Below, piece after piece: positions 24,601 to 33,726 of a stretch of DNA of 64,000 bases. A model generated the notes under the pieces. The model ran no database searches. It was not told where the DNA came from and worked only from the letters and a program-made list of their open reading frames with translations. This stretch comes from Oscheius dolichura (Eukaryota; Nematoda; Chromadorea; Rhabditida; Rhabditidae), in NCBI GenBank assembly GCA_932521035.1, contig OW051493.1, forward strand, positions 2,046,001-2,110,000, given 5' to 3'. Position 1 is the stretch's first letter, and every line of letters starts with the position of its first letter. The position numbers and the translations under genes were made by a program.

Positions 24601-27600
24601 GAACGGCGTTGTTAAGGTTCTCCTCCATTTTTTAAATAATTAATCCGGGATTTTCCAGCACGAGGGACTGCCCTCCAACGGCCACGGTTACCCCCTGCCC
24701 ATCGGCAGCGCGGCGAACGCCTTCGCCCTGGAGGGACTGGGCAATCCGATGAATGACATGCCTCCTCTACCGCCGCTAGAAGGACTCACTTTTAATCATT
24801 TATCTGATAGCCAGCGGTGAGTTTAAAGACGGAGGGAACAGGGACTAATTCATAATTTATAGAGGTTCGCCGATGGAGAAGAACGGAGCCGGCTCATCGG
24901 CCAATAGCGAGAGTGGATTTTTACATATGTTTACGAATGGCGGATGGAATAGAGGACCCAATTCTGATATATTTCAAGCTTTTCAACCGAATGGACTACA
25001 ACCAGCGGGGTGAGTACAGTCAACTAGTCGATTTGCAAGGAATTTCCCGAATTCAAATTATAAGATCATCTAAAAAAAGGAATAAGGGAATCCAATAAGA
25101 TAACATGGGTGCTTTTCATAGCAACCTTGAAACAGTAGGCGATAACTTTAAAGTTTAAAGTTCTAGAAGCAAAATCACGAACGGACTTGATAATGCGACG
25201 CAACCTAAAATCGATACCGTCGAGCCAAACGTTTCAGCCAAAGATAAGAAAATGTGAATTCTCAAAATTTATAAAGACCTGGTAGAACCTAAAAATCCAA
25301 CTAAAATAGCAATTTTGGAAATAAAACGTTTACTGTAAAAGAGGTGGAAGCGGACGAACAGCTCTATGTTGTACACGGAGATACAAGTCGGTGGAAAAGG
25401 TTGGGATTAGAAACATTTGAAAGGATAGCGGAACCTAAAGTTATCAAGTAGTAATCCTAACGGTTTAACAAAAGCTGTGATGCTTCGACAATTTGAACGG
25501 AACCCGTAACCTGGCAAAAACTAGAAAAGCCCTAATGGATTTCATTTACTGTAACCAACCAGAATTTGCAATCAACAACCTACAATTTAGTTCTAGAAAA
25601 TATATGAAATGTTGTAGAATCTAGAAAGACGAAGTGACTCGGTGAAAAACAAGACTTCTAAAATCTTATGAAGCCCTGGTAGAACCTAAAAATCCGACTA
25701 CCATAAGTATTTCAAACGAGAAGGGGAGGTGGGTGGATAGGGCGAATATTTCAATAATCTCATGAGAAATAAGAACAATTTGAATGGTTGGTAGAACATA
25801 AGAGTCTTTAGACATCTGCCAGTAGATTTACGGGGTCCCTGGGCCTGCATCCGTACCATCGTGGCAGCAGAATTTCCTTTTCCAGAAGACGCCAATAGTT
25901 TATGACTTCAATTATGACTTTATGACTTCAAAATACAATTTTTTTGAAGGGAAAATCGATCCAGTGCGACTTTTCAAGGGGACGGGGGATTCAATCAAAT
26001 TTGACGGAAGAAATGTTTCAATTTCGGAATATAAGCTACGAATTGAATTTGGCTTACTGGATATACGACTAAACCATCAAAAAGATACAGTTGAAAATTG
26101 AAATTTCACCCGTTTTACCAAATTTCCCGGTCAAAAACATGCTCCCTCCATTATCTGCCCTTCCCAATGCTAATAACAACTAATTGTAGCTATCACGAGC
26201 TCAATCCACCCAGAGCCTCCCGTCCAGACGTAGCGATAGTTCAGCAACACTCTTCTAGACCTTGTCTAATCAGAAACTTATTAAAAGTCCGTCTGACGTC
26301 GGCTAATAACTCTGAAATTAATCTCGACCTCGAACAGGAATCCAGTTATTTCGTGAAGTAAAGTCTATTAGAGGGACCCCGGCCCGGGCCCGGTTGGCTT
26401 TCAGCGCGGGTTCGATCCCCTCGGAGACCAAACTTTTTGCTTTTTTTATAACTCGGCCAGTTATGGGCCATTTTTGGAGATTTAAAGACGGTGATGTAGC
26501 GCATATCAAGGGCTATCTAACGAACCATAGAATAGCATAAAAACTATGGACAGAAAGCCTGTGTGCTCACAAGCGTTGAAACAGGAGAACCTTTTGTGCA
26601 CGTTTGCTCTTATACAGGATTTATTGCTGAAGCTTTTCGACTACAAGTCACATTACGAGGTAGCCCTTGATGTGCGCTACATCGCCGTCTTCAAATCTCC
26701 AAAAATGGCCCATAAATGGCCGAGTTATAAAAAAAAAGCAAAAAGTTTGGTTACCGTGGGGATCGAAACCGCGCCTGGCGCGCTGAAAGCCAACCGGGCC
26801 CGACGAGTGTGTATACTTAACTCCGAAAATGGATTCGGGGTTAAGTCACACTTTTCGGGGTAGCCGTAATAGAAGAAGAAGACGAACACCAAGAAGAAGG
26901 AGGGTGCGTACGGTAAAATGCAATAAGATTACTAAAACAGCGACATAATACCGAAAAAGGGGGAATAGGGGTATTACCCCGAAAAGTGTGACTTAACCCC
27001 GAATCCATTTTCGGGGTTAAGTATCTCCCCCCCGGGCCCGGGCTCAAAATAGAAATTGCGCAACCGGCCGGGCCCGGGCCTGCCTTCGGCCAAGTATGCC
27101 CATGGGTTACAGTAATCCGGCGAACAGAAGAATTAAAAGGGTAGTCAATAGCTGGGAATTATCAAATATGACATTTTGGAGTAATTTTTATGCGTAAAAG
27201 TCTCATTTTGCATTGACAAATTCTGTAATTTGTCCTTTTTGCACTTTTTGTCAGCCTAGGCAATTTTCTCAAATTTTGTATGTTTTACTGGCTATTCAAA
27301 TCAGAGTAATTTCAAAGATACTGTTTCATAATAGGTCAAACTTCGAAGTTGAATTTTATATTTTCTGATTAGAGAGGGCGGTTTCCCATTTTTGAACTGG
27401 GTTACGATAGCATCTCTTTGATGCGATTTTCTTTAAATTTCTATGCTTTCCTGATCTTTTAGATGGAATTAACAATAAACTTGCTTGTTCGTTGCTCGCC
27501 GGTATTAATAATCGACTAATATGTCCGGTTTCAGTTCCTTCGTTGGCAGTCCCAGCGACATCGAGATGAAAGACACCGGCACCCAGACGGATACCATCGT

Positions 27601-27755
27601 GGAACAGGAAGTATTACGCGACGTATTAAAGAATACCGACTGCTTAAAAACTATATTACAAAAGTGGGTTACTGTAACCATTTTTACAAATTCAACTTTT
27701 CAGTTTTCCCGGCCATACAGAGCGGATTATTAGTATGTCCGCAAATTGGCGTTAG
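18623..27755 (+). CDS. Unrecognised protein with repeated OB/cold-shock-like modules
   Basis: Seventeen exons: 18623-18670, 18706-18819, 18860-18990, 19032-19158, 19238-19320, 19363-19416, 19599-19745, 19786-19912, 20077-20198, 20967-21035, 21256-21392, 21682-21826, 24458-24616, 24659-24816, 24863-25009, 27535-27663 and 27704-27755; about 650 residues. Residues 15-100 look like an OB/S1 barrel (GKITK..KYAYITDEHLGAVHLP). Further segments with VFVPFSARIE, EVHLK and RIYCYPQNYVAG could be related modules. The middle is enriched in Trp/Cys, residues about 455-610 are Pro/Gly/Asn-rich and probably disordered, and the tail (DTGTQTD...EVLRDVLKN) is a short helix. I do not recognise the family; an RNA-binding role is inference. 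Intron 2 (18820-18859) has a GC donor (GCAAGG). The 19158/19238 junction is one base out of phase, so it is unresolved: an alternative GC donor near 19119, an assembly error, or a true lesion. The start lies 13 bp after an acceptor-like site (CAATTTAG), consistent with trans-splicing downstream of Sas10. Confidence 0.75.
20199..20966. other. Long intron of the OB-module gene
   Basis: A 768-bp intron, unusually long for this genome's typical 45-50 bp. It contains a GA dinucleotide run near 20364-20381 and no member of the repeat families described here. Nothing else is visible. Confidence 0.5.
21827..24457. other. 2.6-kb intron of the OB-module gene
   Basis: This intron holds one intact 87-bp palindromic element (23060-23146) and otherwise AT-rich unique-looking sequence. 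Two stretches near 23930-24110 and 24290-24390 resemble each other (a TTTTGAAATTCG motif, a GATCC or GGATT segment, then CATTCTTC or CATTCATTC), suggesting a decayed duplication. Confidence 0.4.
23060..23146. repeat. 87-bp palindromic element (intron of the OB-module gene)
   Basis: Arms GCACCCGTAAAATCTCGGCA and GCCGAGATTTTACGGGTGC are perfect complements over 19-20 bp. The interior differs from the 5309/7982 pair. Confidence 0.92.
25140..25810 (-). repeat. Degenerate GGTTCTACC...CTTCAAAT periodic repeat, inverted array
   Basis: Read on the minus strand, the motif TTTTAGGTTCTACC followed by TTCAAAT recurs about six times (near 25204, 25280, 25428, 25500, 25680, 25795) inside intron 15 of the OB-module gene. 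Two units (25255-25320 and 25655-25720) still align over about 60 bp. It is the same family as the larger array at 33.7-36.0 kb, in the opposite orientation. Confidence 0.6.
26385..26802. mobile_element. Fold-back element with about 135-145-bp arms and a tRNA-like B-box
   Basis: The left arm (26385-26519) and right arm (26658-26802) are imperfect inverted copies over roughly 135-145 bp around a 138-bp loop. Landmarks in order in the left arm: GGGCCCGGTTGGCTTTCAGC, GGTTCGATCCCC, a CTTTTTGCTTTTT tract, AACTCGGCCAGTTATGGGCC, GATGTAGCGCA. Each recurs inverted in the right arm. GGTTCGATCCC fits a pol III B-box (tRNA T-loop), so the arm may derive from a tRNA-related SINE duplicated head to head. 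No coding frame. Confidence 0.8.
26814..27023. mobile_element. 210-bp fold-back element made of nested hairpins
   Basis: The left arm 26814-26862 and right arm 26975-27023 are inverted copies over 49 bp with one or two differences. Each arm is itself a hairpin, because ACTTAACCCCGAA pairs with TTCGGGGTTAAGT inside the same arm. It adjoins the previous fold-back (12 bp apart) and is followed by a GC palindrome (CCCGGGCCCGGGC near 27031). Confidence 0.85.
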
Positions 27756-27847
27756 AGAGCCCGGCGCTCTTCAAATATTTCAATTATATTATATTATATA
27801 TAAAATTAATATTTCTCCCTGATAAAATTAAAAGAATATACATAGTC

Positions 27848-27867
27848 CAGAGAGAGAGAGAGAGAGG
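27848..27867. repeat. (AG)n microsatellite
   Basis: A pure AG/GA run of about 18 bp, 93 bp after the stop codon of the OB-module gene, probably in its 3' UTR. Confidence 0.9.
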
Positions 27868-28178
27868 AAAAGTCAAGACAAGCACCGCATTTAACCCCAA
27901 ATTGCCTATTAATCCCACTACTTCACCCCCGTCTAAGTCAGCCCCCTTCGCCCAATTCTTGTTCCATATACCCCTGTCCCGTGTGAAAAAAGAAATGAAG
28001 TATTTCATGTGTATTATATGTATTAGTCGAGAGATTAGCAACTAACAAGAGCACCCTCACTGAAAATGACAAAACACAGGCAGTCGCTGGTCTGGATGGC
28101 GAATTTCTGAAAGGAGAGGGATAAGAAGAGGAGGAAAGGCGGACTGACCTGGGGAGAAGTGTGGAGGAGACGTTTACA

Positions 28179-28510
28179 ATGGGACAGACGGGAGAGGAGG
28201 ACCAGCTCACGGATGTGGCGACTGAAAATGGGAAGATAGAGTTAGAAGGAGCCAGATTTGATCCATCTATTCTTGAGGAAAAGCTAAGTTTTGGAGATCC
28301 TTATGAGCAAAAACGTTTTTGCTTCACCATCCCTTCAAAAGTCGCCGGCTACTTCCAAATTTGCTCGGAATTTGGACAAATTTTTGTTTTACCAAGAGAA
28401 AGAAGAAAAAAGATGAATTTGAGCCACCAGCCAAGAAAATGAGGAAACAAACCTACCCGTTTGGAAGCAGCTTCCACTTTGAAATGATTCCACCGCTTGT
28501 TAGACTGTAG
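28179..28510 (+). CDS. Possible small nuclear-type protein, unrecognised
   Basis: Two exons (28179-28340 and 28397-28510) join in frame to give 91 residues: an acidic first half (EEDQLTDVATENGKIELEG) and a lysine-rich second half (RKKKKDEFEPPAKKMRKQ) that looks like a nuclear localisation signal, ending in a hydrophobic tail. The donor is GTCGCC and the acceptor ACCAAG; both are weak, and the minus strand of the 5' part also has acceptor-like sites. I do not recognise a family. Confidence 0.3.
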
Positions 28511-29778
28511 AGAGACGACTGCCAAAGCGCCACATCTACCGTATACTCAGAGGAGGCGAAACGGACCACATGGGACGGTCTTCTGAAGAAAATGTAATTG
28601 AAACAGAGGAAATGGGCAATATTTAGGGGCTGTAAAGGATCTATTCGTCGTCAAAACATAGCCATCCGTCAAAAATCGAAGAAGCCGATTACTAACATAC
28701 GCACCCTAATGTTCCCGTAGCCAGATAGCGGAATAGTTCATTTTCTAGAGCTGGCGCAAATTTTACCGAAAAAAGGGGCATTTTTTCGAGGTTGTAGTCT
28801 GTTCAGAGTGAGGACAGCTCTGTTGCACTCTGTTTACCAGTGAATAGTCAGTTTTAAAAACTTCCAGAGATCCAGAAACATCTTCCCCACATAGCTCACA
28901 TTAGGTTCAATTCAACCTTCTCGGCCAAAGTTTCACTATACGGTTAAAGCAGAACGGAACCGAGAAATGTACTGCCTTGACGGCTGGGAGGTAAAATTGC
29001 AATCGAAAAGTTTGTATTACTGGGATAAAAATCTCTCCTCTTGATTTCTGATCGATAAAAGACGAAACAAGAATTTTGGAAGCGCTTTCTTTTATGGGAA
29101 ACTTGAAACACAGTTTGGCTCAATTACTACGCCGAGGACTTGTTATATTCCTTCTAACGGGATAGAATAAACAGAGTTTCATAGAAAGTAATGCTATTTA
29201 TTCAGAAATTGAAACATTATCTTTCTCTGCAGGGGCATTCTAGGACAAAAGGAGTTTCTTCGATGTTACAACCGGCCTAGAGTGAGGAGTATAGCCCTGT
29301 TTAGTTTTACCTAGTGAACGAAACAACCAAATATTTTTAGAACTAGAGCAGGTTGATCTCTCTCTCTCTCTCTCAAGAAGACGTTAGATTCGTTTCCCTT
29401 GACTGGTTAGCATTTCATCGATCGAATAAAATAGCCGGTAACTGAATTCATCATTTTATTAGTTGCGGTGGCTATGATTATAAAGAAGTTTCTAAACATT
29501 GAAAAGCTTGTCTAATTGAACAACAACTTCACTTGTTTTGCAATTCAGCCGTTGGAGCAATAGTATTGATGTGTACAACCTTCGAGTGAACGGAAATAAC
29601 GTAATCATCTAAAAGCGATGAAAACCCAGTAGAAAATCGATGAAAATTCTCCAAAATACAGTGGAAAAGCGACGAAGGCGGTATTTTCAAACGTATATCA
29701 TCTGAAAGTGAAAGCGAGAAGAAGAAATCGTTTAGATTCCTTCCATACCTCATTAGTCTTCATCAATCACTTGGTGAA
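28511..29778. other. Non-coding stretch with (CT)n microsatellite
   Basis: No supported gene. A (CT)n run lies at 29356-29374. The segments at 28798-28870 and 29273-29345 resemble each other (GAGGTTGTAGTCTGTTCAG versus GATGTTACAACCGGCCTAG, each followed by AGTGAGGA and a CCAGTGAA-like or CTAGTGAA-like motif), a decayed duplication about 475 bp apart. The last 250 bp should contain the promoter of the innexin-like gene. Confidence 0.4.
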
Positions 29779-31145
29779 ATGGATCCTCTGTCCTTTGTAC
29801 TCTTCATCGTCGAGTTTACCTTCGGCTTGGTGGCCCTCCTTCTTGGAATTCTGGCCAAAGGAATGAACTTACCTTTTGACAAGATCATTCACAAGACAAC
29901 AATCTGCCTGACGAATCCGGTCGGACTTGTGATCATCTACTACAAGTAAGTCACAATTTAAACAAAAATCATATTTTCAAAGTTCATCTTCGACGCTCAC
30001 CTGTCAGGAGGTCACAGCTGATGTGACACAAAGCTGTTTGAATATGCCATTATATTATATTAATACAAGTGAAGAATACGTCGATGGCAAAGACTTTGAT
30101 GAATTAGTCAGTTTCCTTCATTTTCTAAAAAGTCTTTAGCATCTCATCGACTATTACAACTACATTGGTATCTACCTTTGTCTTTGTCCAAATATTACTA
30201 TCTATATTGCCAATTTTCTTATGGAAGGCCTTCCTATATTCTTATGGTAAACATATTGTACCCTAATTATATTTATAGTTTCTAGACTCCGATCTACATT
30301 TCGGACTAACTGTGATGACATGCCGCAGAGAACCCCCTTCTGCCCAAACCATTACAGACTTTGCTAACGCCTACCTAGCTCTCAAAAAAAGGGAAGACGT
30401 CTCTGCTGTTAGCTTACCTTGGAATCCGATTCACAAAAATTCTATTGGTCGTATACCAAATCGTTCTAGTTCACTGGAAGATGAACCTTTCCCCTCTGTG
30501 GCTTATAATGGTTTGAAAACTATATACACGCCAGAATGGTCCATTTAGAAATTCAGTGATTTCATTGGAGGATCTATTGAATTGACGGCACAATATTTTC
30601 CCTTTACGGCTTTATGCAGTTACTACACAGCAAAGAACGGCTTGTATGCCGCTATGGACATTAATTGCGAATTGCACAACAACGTAGTATTTGAGCAGGC
30701 AATTATGTACCATCTGTAAGTAAATCGAACAAAAGGCCAACATTTCATTTAGAATTTCCTTATACATGTTAGTAGTCGTCAGTATCTTATGCTTCGTTTC
30801 CTCGCTATTCTTTTGGGGCAGTGGTAAAAAGTACGACTGGATTCAGGAATCTGTCAGAAAAGCACAGCCGGATGCTACGGACTACCTTCTCCAAGACTTT
30901 TGCCACTACTTACGACGAGGTTATTTAAGCTTCCATAGAATTTCGCCTTATAAATATTTTCAGATGGAGCCGTGCTCGTTGAAATAATCAAAGACATCTC
31001 CGATTGCGGAGCAGTTCGTTGGAAAGATCTACAGTATTTTCACATCCCGTCAGCTCCAAATTCTCAATATTGCTTAAATGTAACTGACACAAATAAATCT
31101 ATGAACTATGAAATAATGTTGCTATATGGAAAACTAATTTCGTGA
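29779..31145 (+). pseudogene. Innexin-like gap-junction gene, degenerate or mis-assembled
   Basis: Exons 29779-29945, 29983-30106, 30140-30246, one ending before 30549, 30549-30715, 30753-30919 and 30964-31145. Recognisable innexin features: a hydrophobic first segment; TM2 as LLSILPIFLWKAF in exon 3; the second extracellular loop YFPFTALCSYY with a later NCELHNNVVFE; TM4 directly after it (YMLVVVSILCFVSSLFFW); and the cytoplasmic tail DFCHYLRRDGAVLVEII. Problems: exons 2 and 3 are one base out of phase around a run of five A near 30129; the exon after TM2 meets a TAG at 30546-30548 unless a weak donor (GTGGCT, near 30498) is used; and a segment matching TM3 is missing. It may be a pseudogene or a fast-evolving paralogue with sequence errors. 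Confidence 0.5.
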
Positions 31146-31249
31146 CGAATAACCGCAAACAAGAAATAGGCATTCACCATATAAAGGAGTACGACGCAAC
31201 AAGTAATATCTGATTTTCCGAGCAAATATTCGCTCTTGCAGCAATTTTA

Positions 31250-31980
31250 GGGCAAATATCCGATTTTTGGAACATATATCCGATTTTTGGGGCAAATATC
31301 CGATTTTTGGAACATATATCCGATTTTTGGGGCATATATCCGATTTTTGGGGCATATATCCGATTTTTGGGGCATATATCCGATTTTTGGGGCATATATC
31401 CGCTTTTTTGGGGCATATATCCGCTTTTTTGGGGCATATATCCGATTTTTGGGGCATATATCCGCTTTTTTGGGGCATATATCCGATTTTTGGGGCATAT
31501 ATCCGCTTTTTTGGGGCGTATATCCGATTTTTGGGGCATATATCCGCTTTTTTGGGGCATATATCCGATTTTTGGGGCATATATCCGCTTTTTTGGGGCA
31601 TATATCCGATTTTTGGGGCATATATCCGCTTTTTTGGGGCATATATCCGCTTTTTTGGGGCATATATCCGATTTTTGGGGCATATATCCGCTTTTTTGGG
31701 GCATATATCCGATTTTTGGGGCATATATCCGCTTTTTTGGGGCATATATCCGCTTTTTTGGGGCGTATATCCGATTTTTGGGGCATATATCCGCTTTTTT
31801 GGGGCATATATCCGCTTTTTTGGGGCATATATCCGATTTTTGGGGCATATATCCGCTTTTTTGGGGCGTATATCCGATTTTTGGGGCATATATCCGCTTT
31901 TTTGGGGCATATATCCGCTTTTTTGGGGCATATATCCGCTTTTTTGGGGCATATATCCGCTTTTTTGGGGCATATATCCG
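31250..31980. repeat. 20/21-bp satellite, about 35 units, open in all six frames
   Basis: Two unit types alternate: 20 bp (GGGCATATATCCGATTTTTG) and 21 bp (same but with CGC and one more T). The first four units form a 40-bp higher-order pair with AACATATATCC / GGCAAATATCC variants; rare GCGTATATCC variants occur near 31517, 31762 and 31866, always after a 21-bp unit. The left edge decays gradually from about 31200, whereas the right edge ends sharply in a palindrome (TATATCCGCGGATATA). No stop codon exists in any frame of the unit on either strand, and because neither 20 nor 21 fits a pure frame, each frame encodes changing repeats such as GIYPLFW or PKKADIC. I see no promoter or splice evidence for translation. 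Confidence 0.95.
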
Positions 31981-32159
31981 CGGATATAAGTTCCCGGAGT
32001 CTGCTTTAAATCGCCTTAAAAACTCTAAAATTAGCATTGGTTTCCAGCGCAGTGTAATACTTTCCTAGCGTCATTTTCCTGTTTTATCCTCACTTTAAAA
32101 CATCCCATTTTCTAAATGCAGCACTACTACTAGGTTTTATTATCGCAACATTCCAACAT

Positions 32160-33687
32160 TCAAGCCTTTCTATGGCTCTTTCCATTCAAAAAAAAACCGT
32201 TGCATGGCGAATAAGAAAATCCCCTTATGCGAATTCGTTTGGCATACGAAAAAGTAGCGCTTTCCTGTGAAATTCCGAATGTTTCAGGATTCCTTCAAAA
32301 AAAAAAAGGATAATTACTAACAATTACAATAACAGCGAGGTGTTTCATCGAAAGTTTTATTTTTCCCACTTTGCCGTCAAATTTCATAGCAGAGCCGCTT
32401 ACTTTCCTTGTTCTCCTTACCTTGGACTCATTGCTTCGAAAATGACACAGATCTGCAGAGATTTATCGAATACCGTCAAAACTTCATTCCAACAATAGAT
32501 AATCCTCGGCTTTTCCTGAATTTATTTTTTCATTTTCATAGCCTAAAAACTCCTTACAAATGGATATTCGAAGAATTCATAGTCCAGGGGGCTTTTGGAG
32601 TCGACAATAGCTATTCCACCATCTACAGTAATCAGATAGGAGCCGCCCCGAAGGGTGACATTCCTAATTTTGGGAAAAAGAGGCGAAAGACGGCTTTCTC
32701 TACAAGATTAGACCTTTAAAATGTCCCTTTTTCGACTTGCAGTCTACTCAAATTGTCTTGAATTCGATAAATTTCACCATTCTGGCTGCAGTATCCGATC
32801 CCGTCGGAGAAAAAGAGAGCGGAAGCCACTTGAGTACTTCTGAAAAGCTGAAACACTCAATTCGACCGGGGCGCACTTACCCCATTCTGGTTGTTTCTCT
32901 CAAAGTGGCAAGACTAAAGAAGTTGAGCGATCCGCCGCCGATCACCTGCAACTGGATCTTCTCAAAGAGGCGAGAGAGATATAAACAGGGGCAGCCGAAG
33001 TGTGACTCCCTTTCTTGTTCCCCCGTAACTCACCGAAACCAAATCTCCCGCCGTCTCTAGATGGTATTTTCCTCCTTCTTCCAGTTTATCTACGTGGATT
33101 GAAACACTCTTCTGAAAGGTTATTTGACACTTTTCAGAAACGGAAAAAGTTCTACTTTTGTAAAATTTGTCAAATTTTCTAATATTATTCCTATTTCAAG
33201 CGACACTGAAATATTCTTTATTTTGCTAACAGTTCAATAGTTCAATTATACGAGAGGGAAAATAGCTGAAATTGTTCTGTAGTCTATTTCCAGCAGAAAT
33301 TCAACGACTCTTCGAGATTTTTACTCATAAATCTTTAGTTTTTTGCCTGTTCATTCAAGATTACTGTAAACTATTCAATTTTCGGGTTATGGGAACTGGG
33401 AAATTAAGATTTTTCTGCGGAATGATCGTTGGAAATGGATTGAATTTTGAAGAAAGAAAGCGACATGGGGGAAAAAGTCGTAGAATTATGACCAACTCGT
33501 TTGAATAATTTGAAAGTTTTCTCATGGTGGATCGATTACTTTTCTGTCCCATTTTCTGATAAAGTAAACGATGTAAAGCCACAAAAAATAAATTCTTACC
33601 AGTAAATTTGAGAATGACCGCAATTCCAGGAAGAGTTCTTCTCCGCATCGGAGGAGTAAAACGAAGGCGCGCTAAAAATTCGTTCAT
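32160..33687 (-). CDS. Unrecognised protein, probably beta-propeller-like
   Basis: Exons 33111-33034, 32960-32881, 32839-32741, 32663-32558 and 32515-32421 join in phase. A possible last exon is 32292-32160. A first exon 33687-33600 (MNEFLARLRFTPP...) is likely, but its phase does not meet the next exon, so a small exon is probably missing. The intron 32664-32740 begins with a strong GC donor (GCAAGT). The product has repeating strand-like segments (LQVIGGGSLNFFSLATLRE; VTLRGGSYLITVDGGIAIVD; CSQNGEIYRI; WNEVLTVFDKSLQICVIFEA) that resemble blades of a WD40/propeller fold. No signal peptide. I do not recognise the family. Confidence 0.6.
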
Positions 33688-33726
33688 TTTTTGCTTCTAA
33701 TTCTGGAGTATCGGCTCTTATTTATG

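Noticed and set aside
31134..32068. Six overlapping frames of 190-290 codons
   Set aside because: They are produced by the 20/21-bp satellite, which lacks stop codons on both strands. No start, splice or domain evidence supports a protein.
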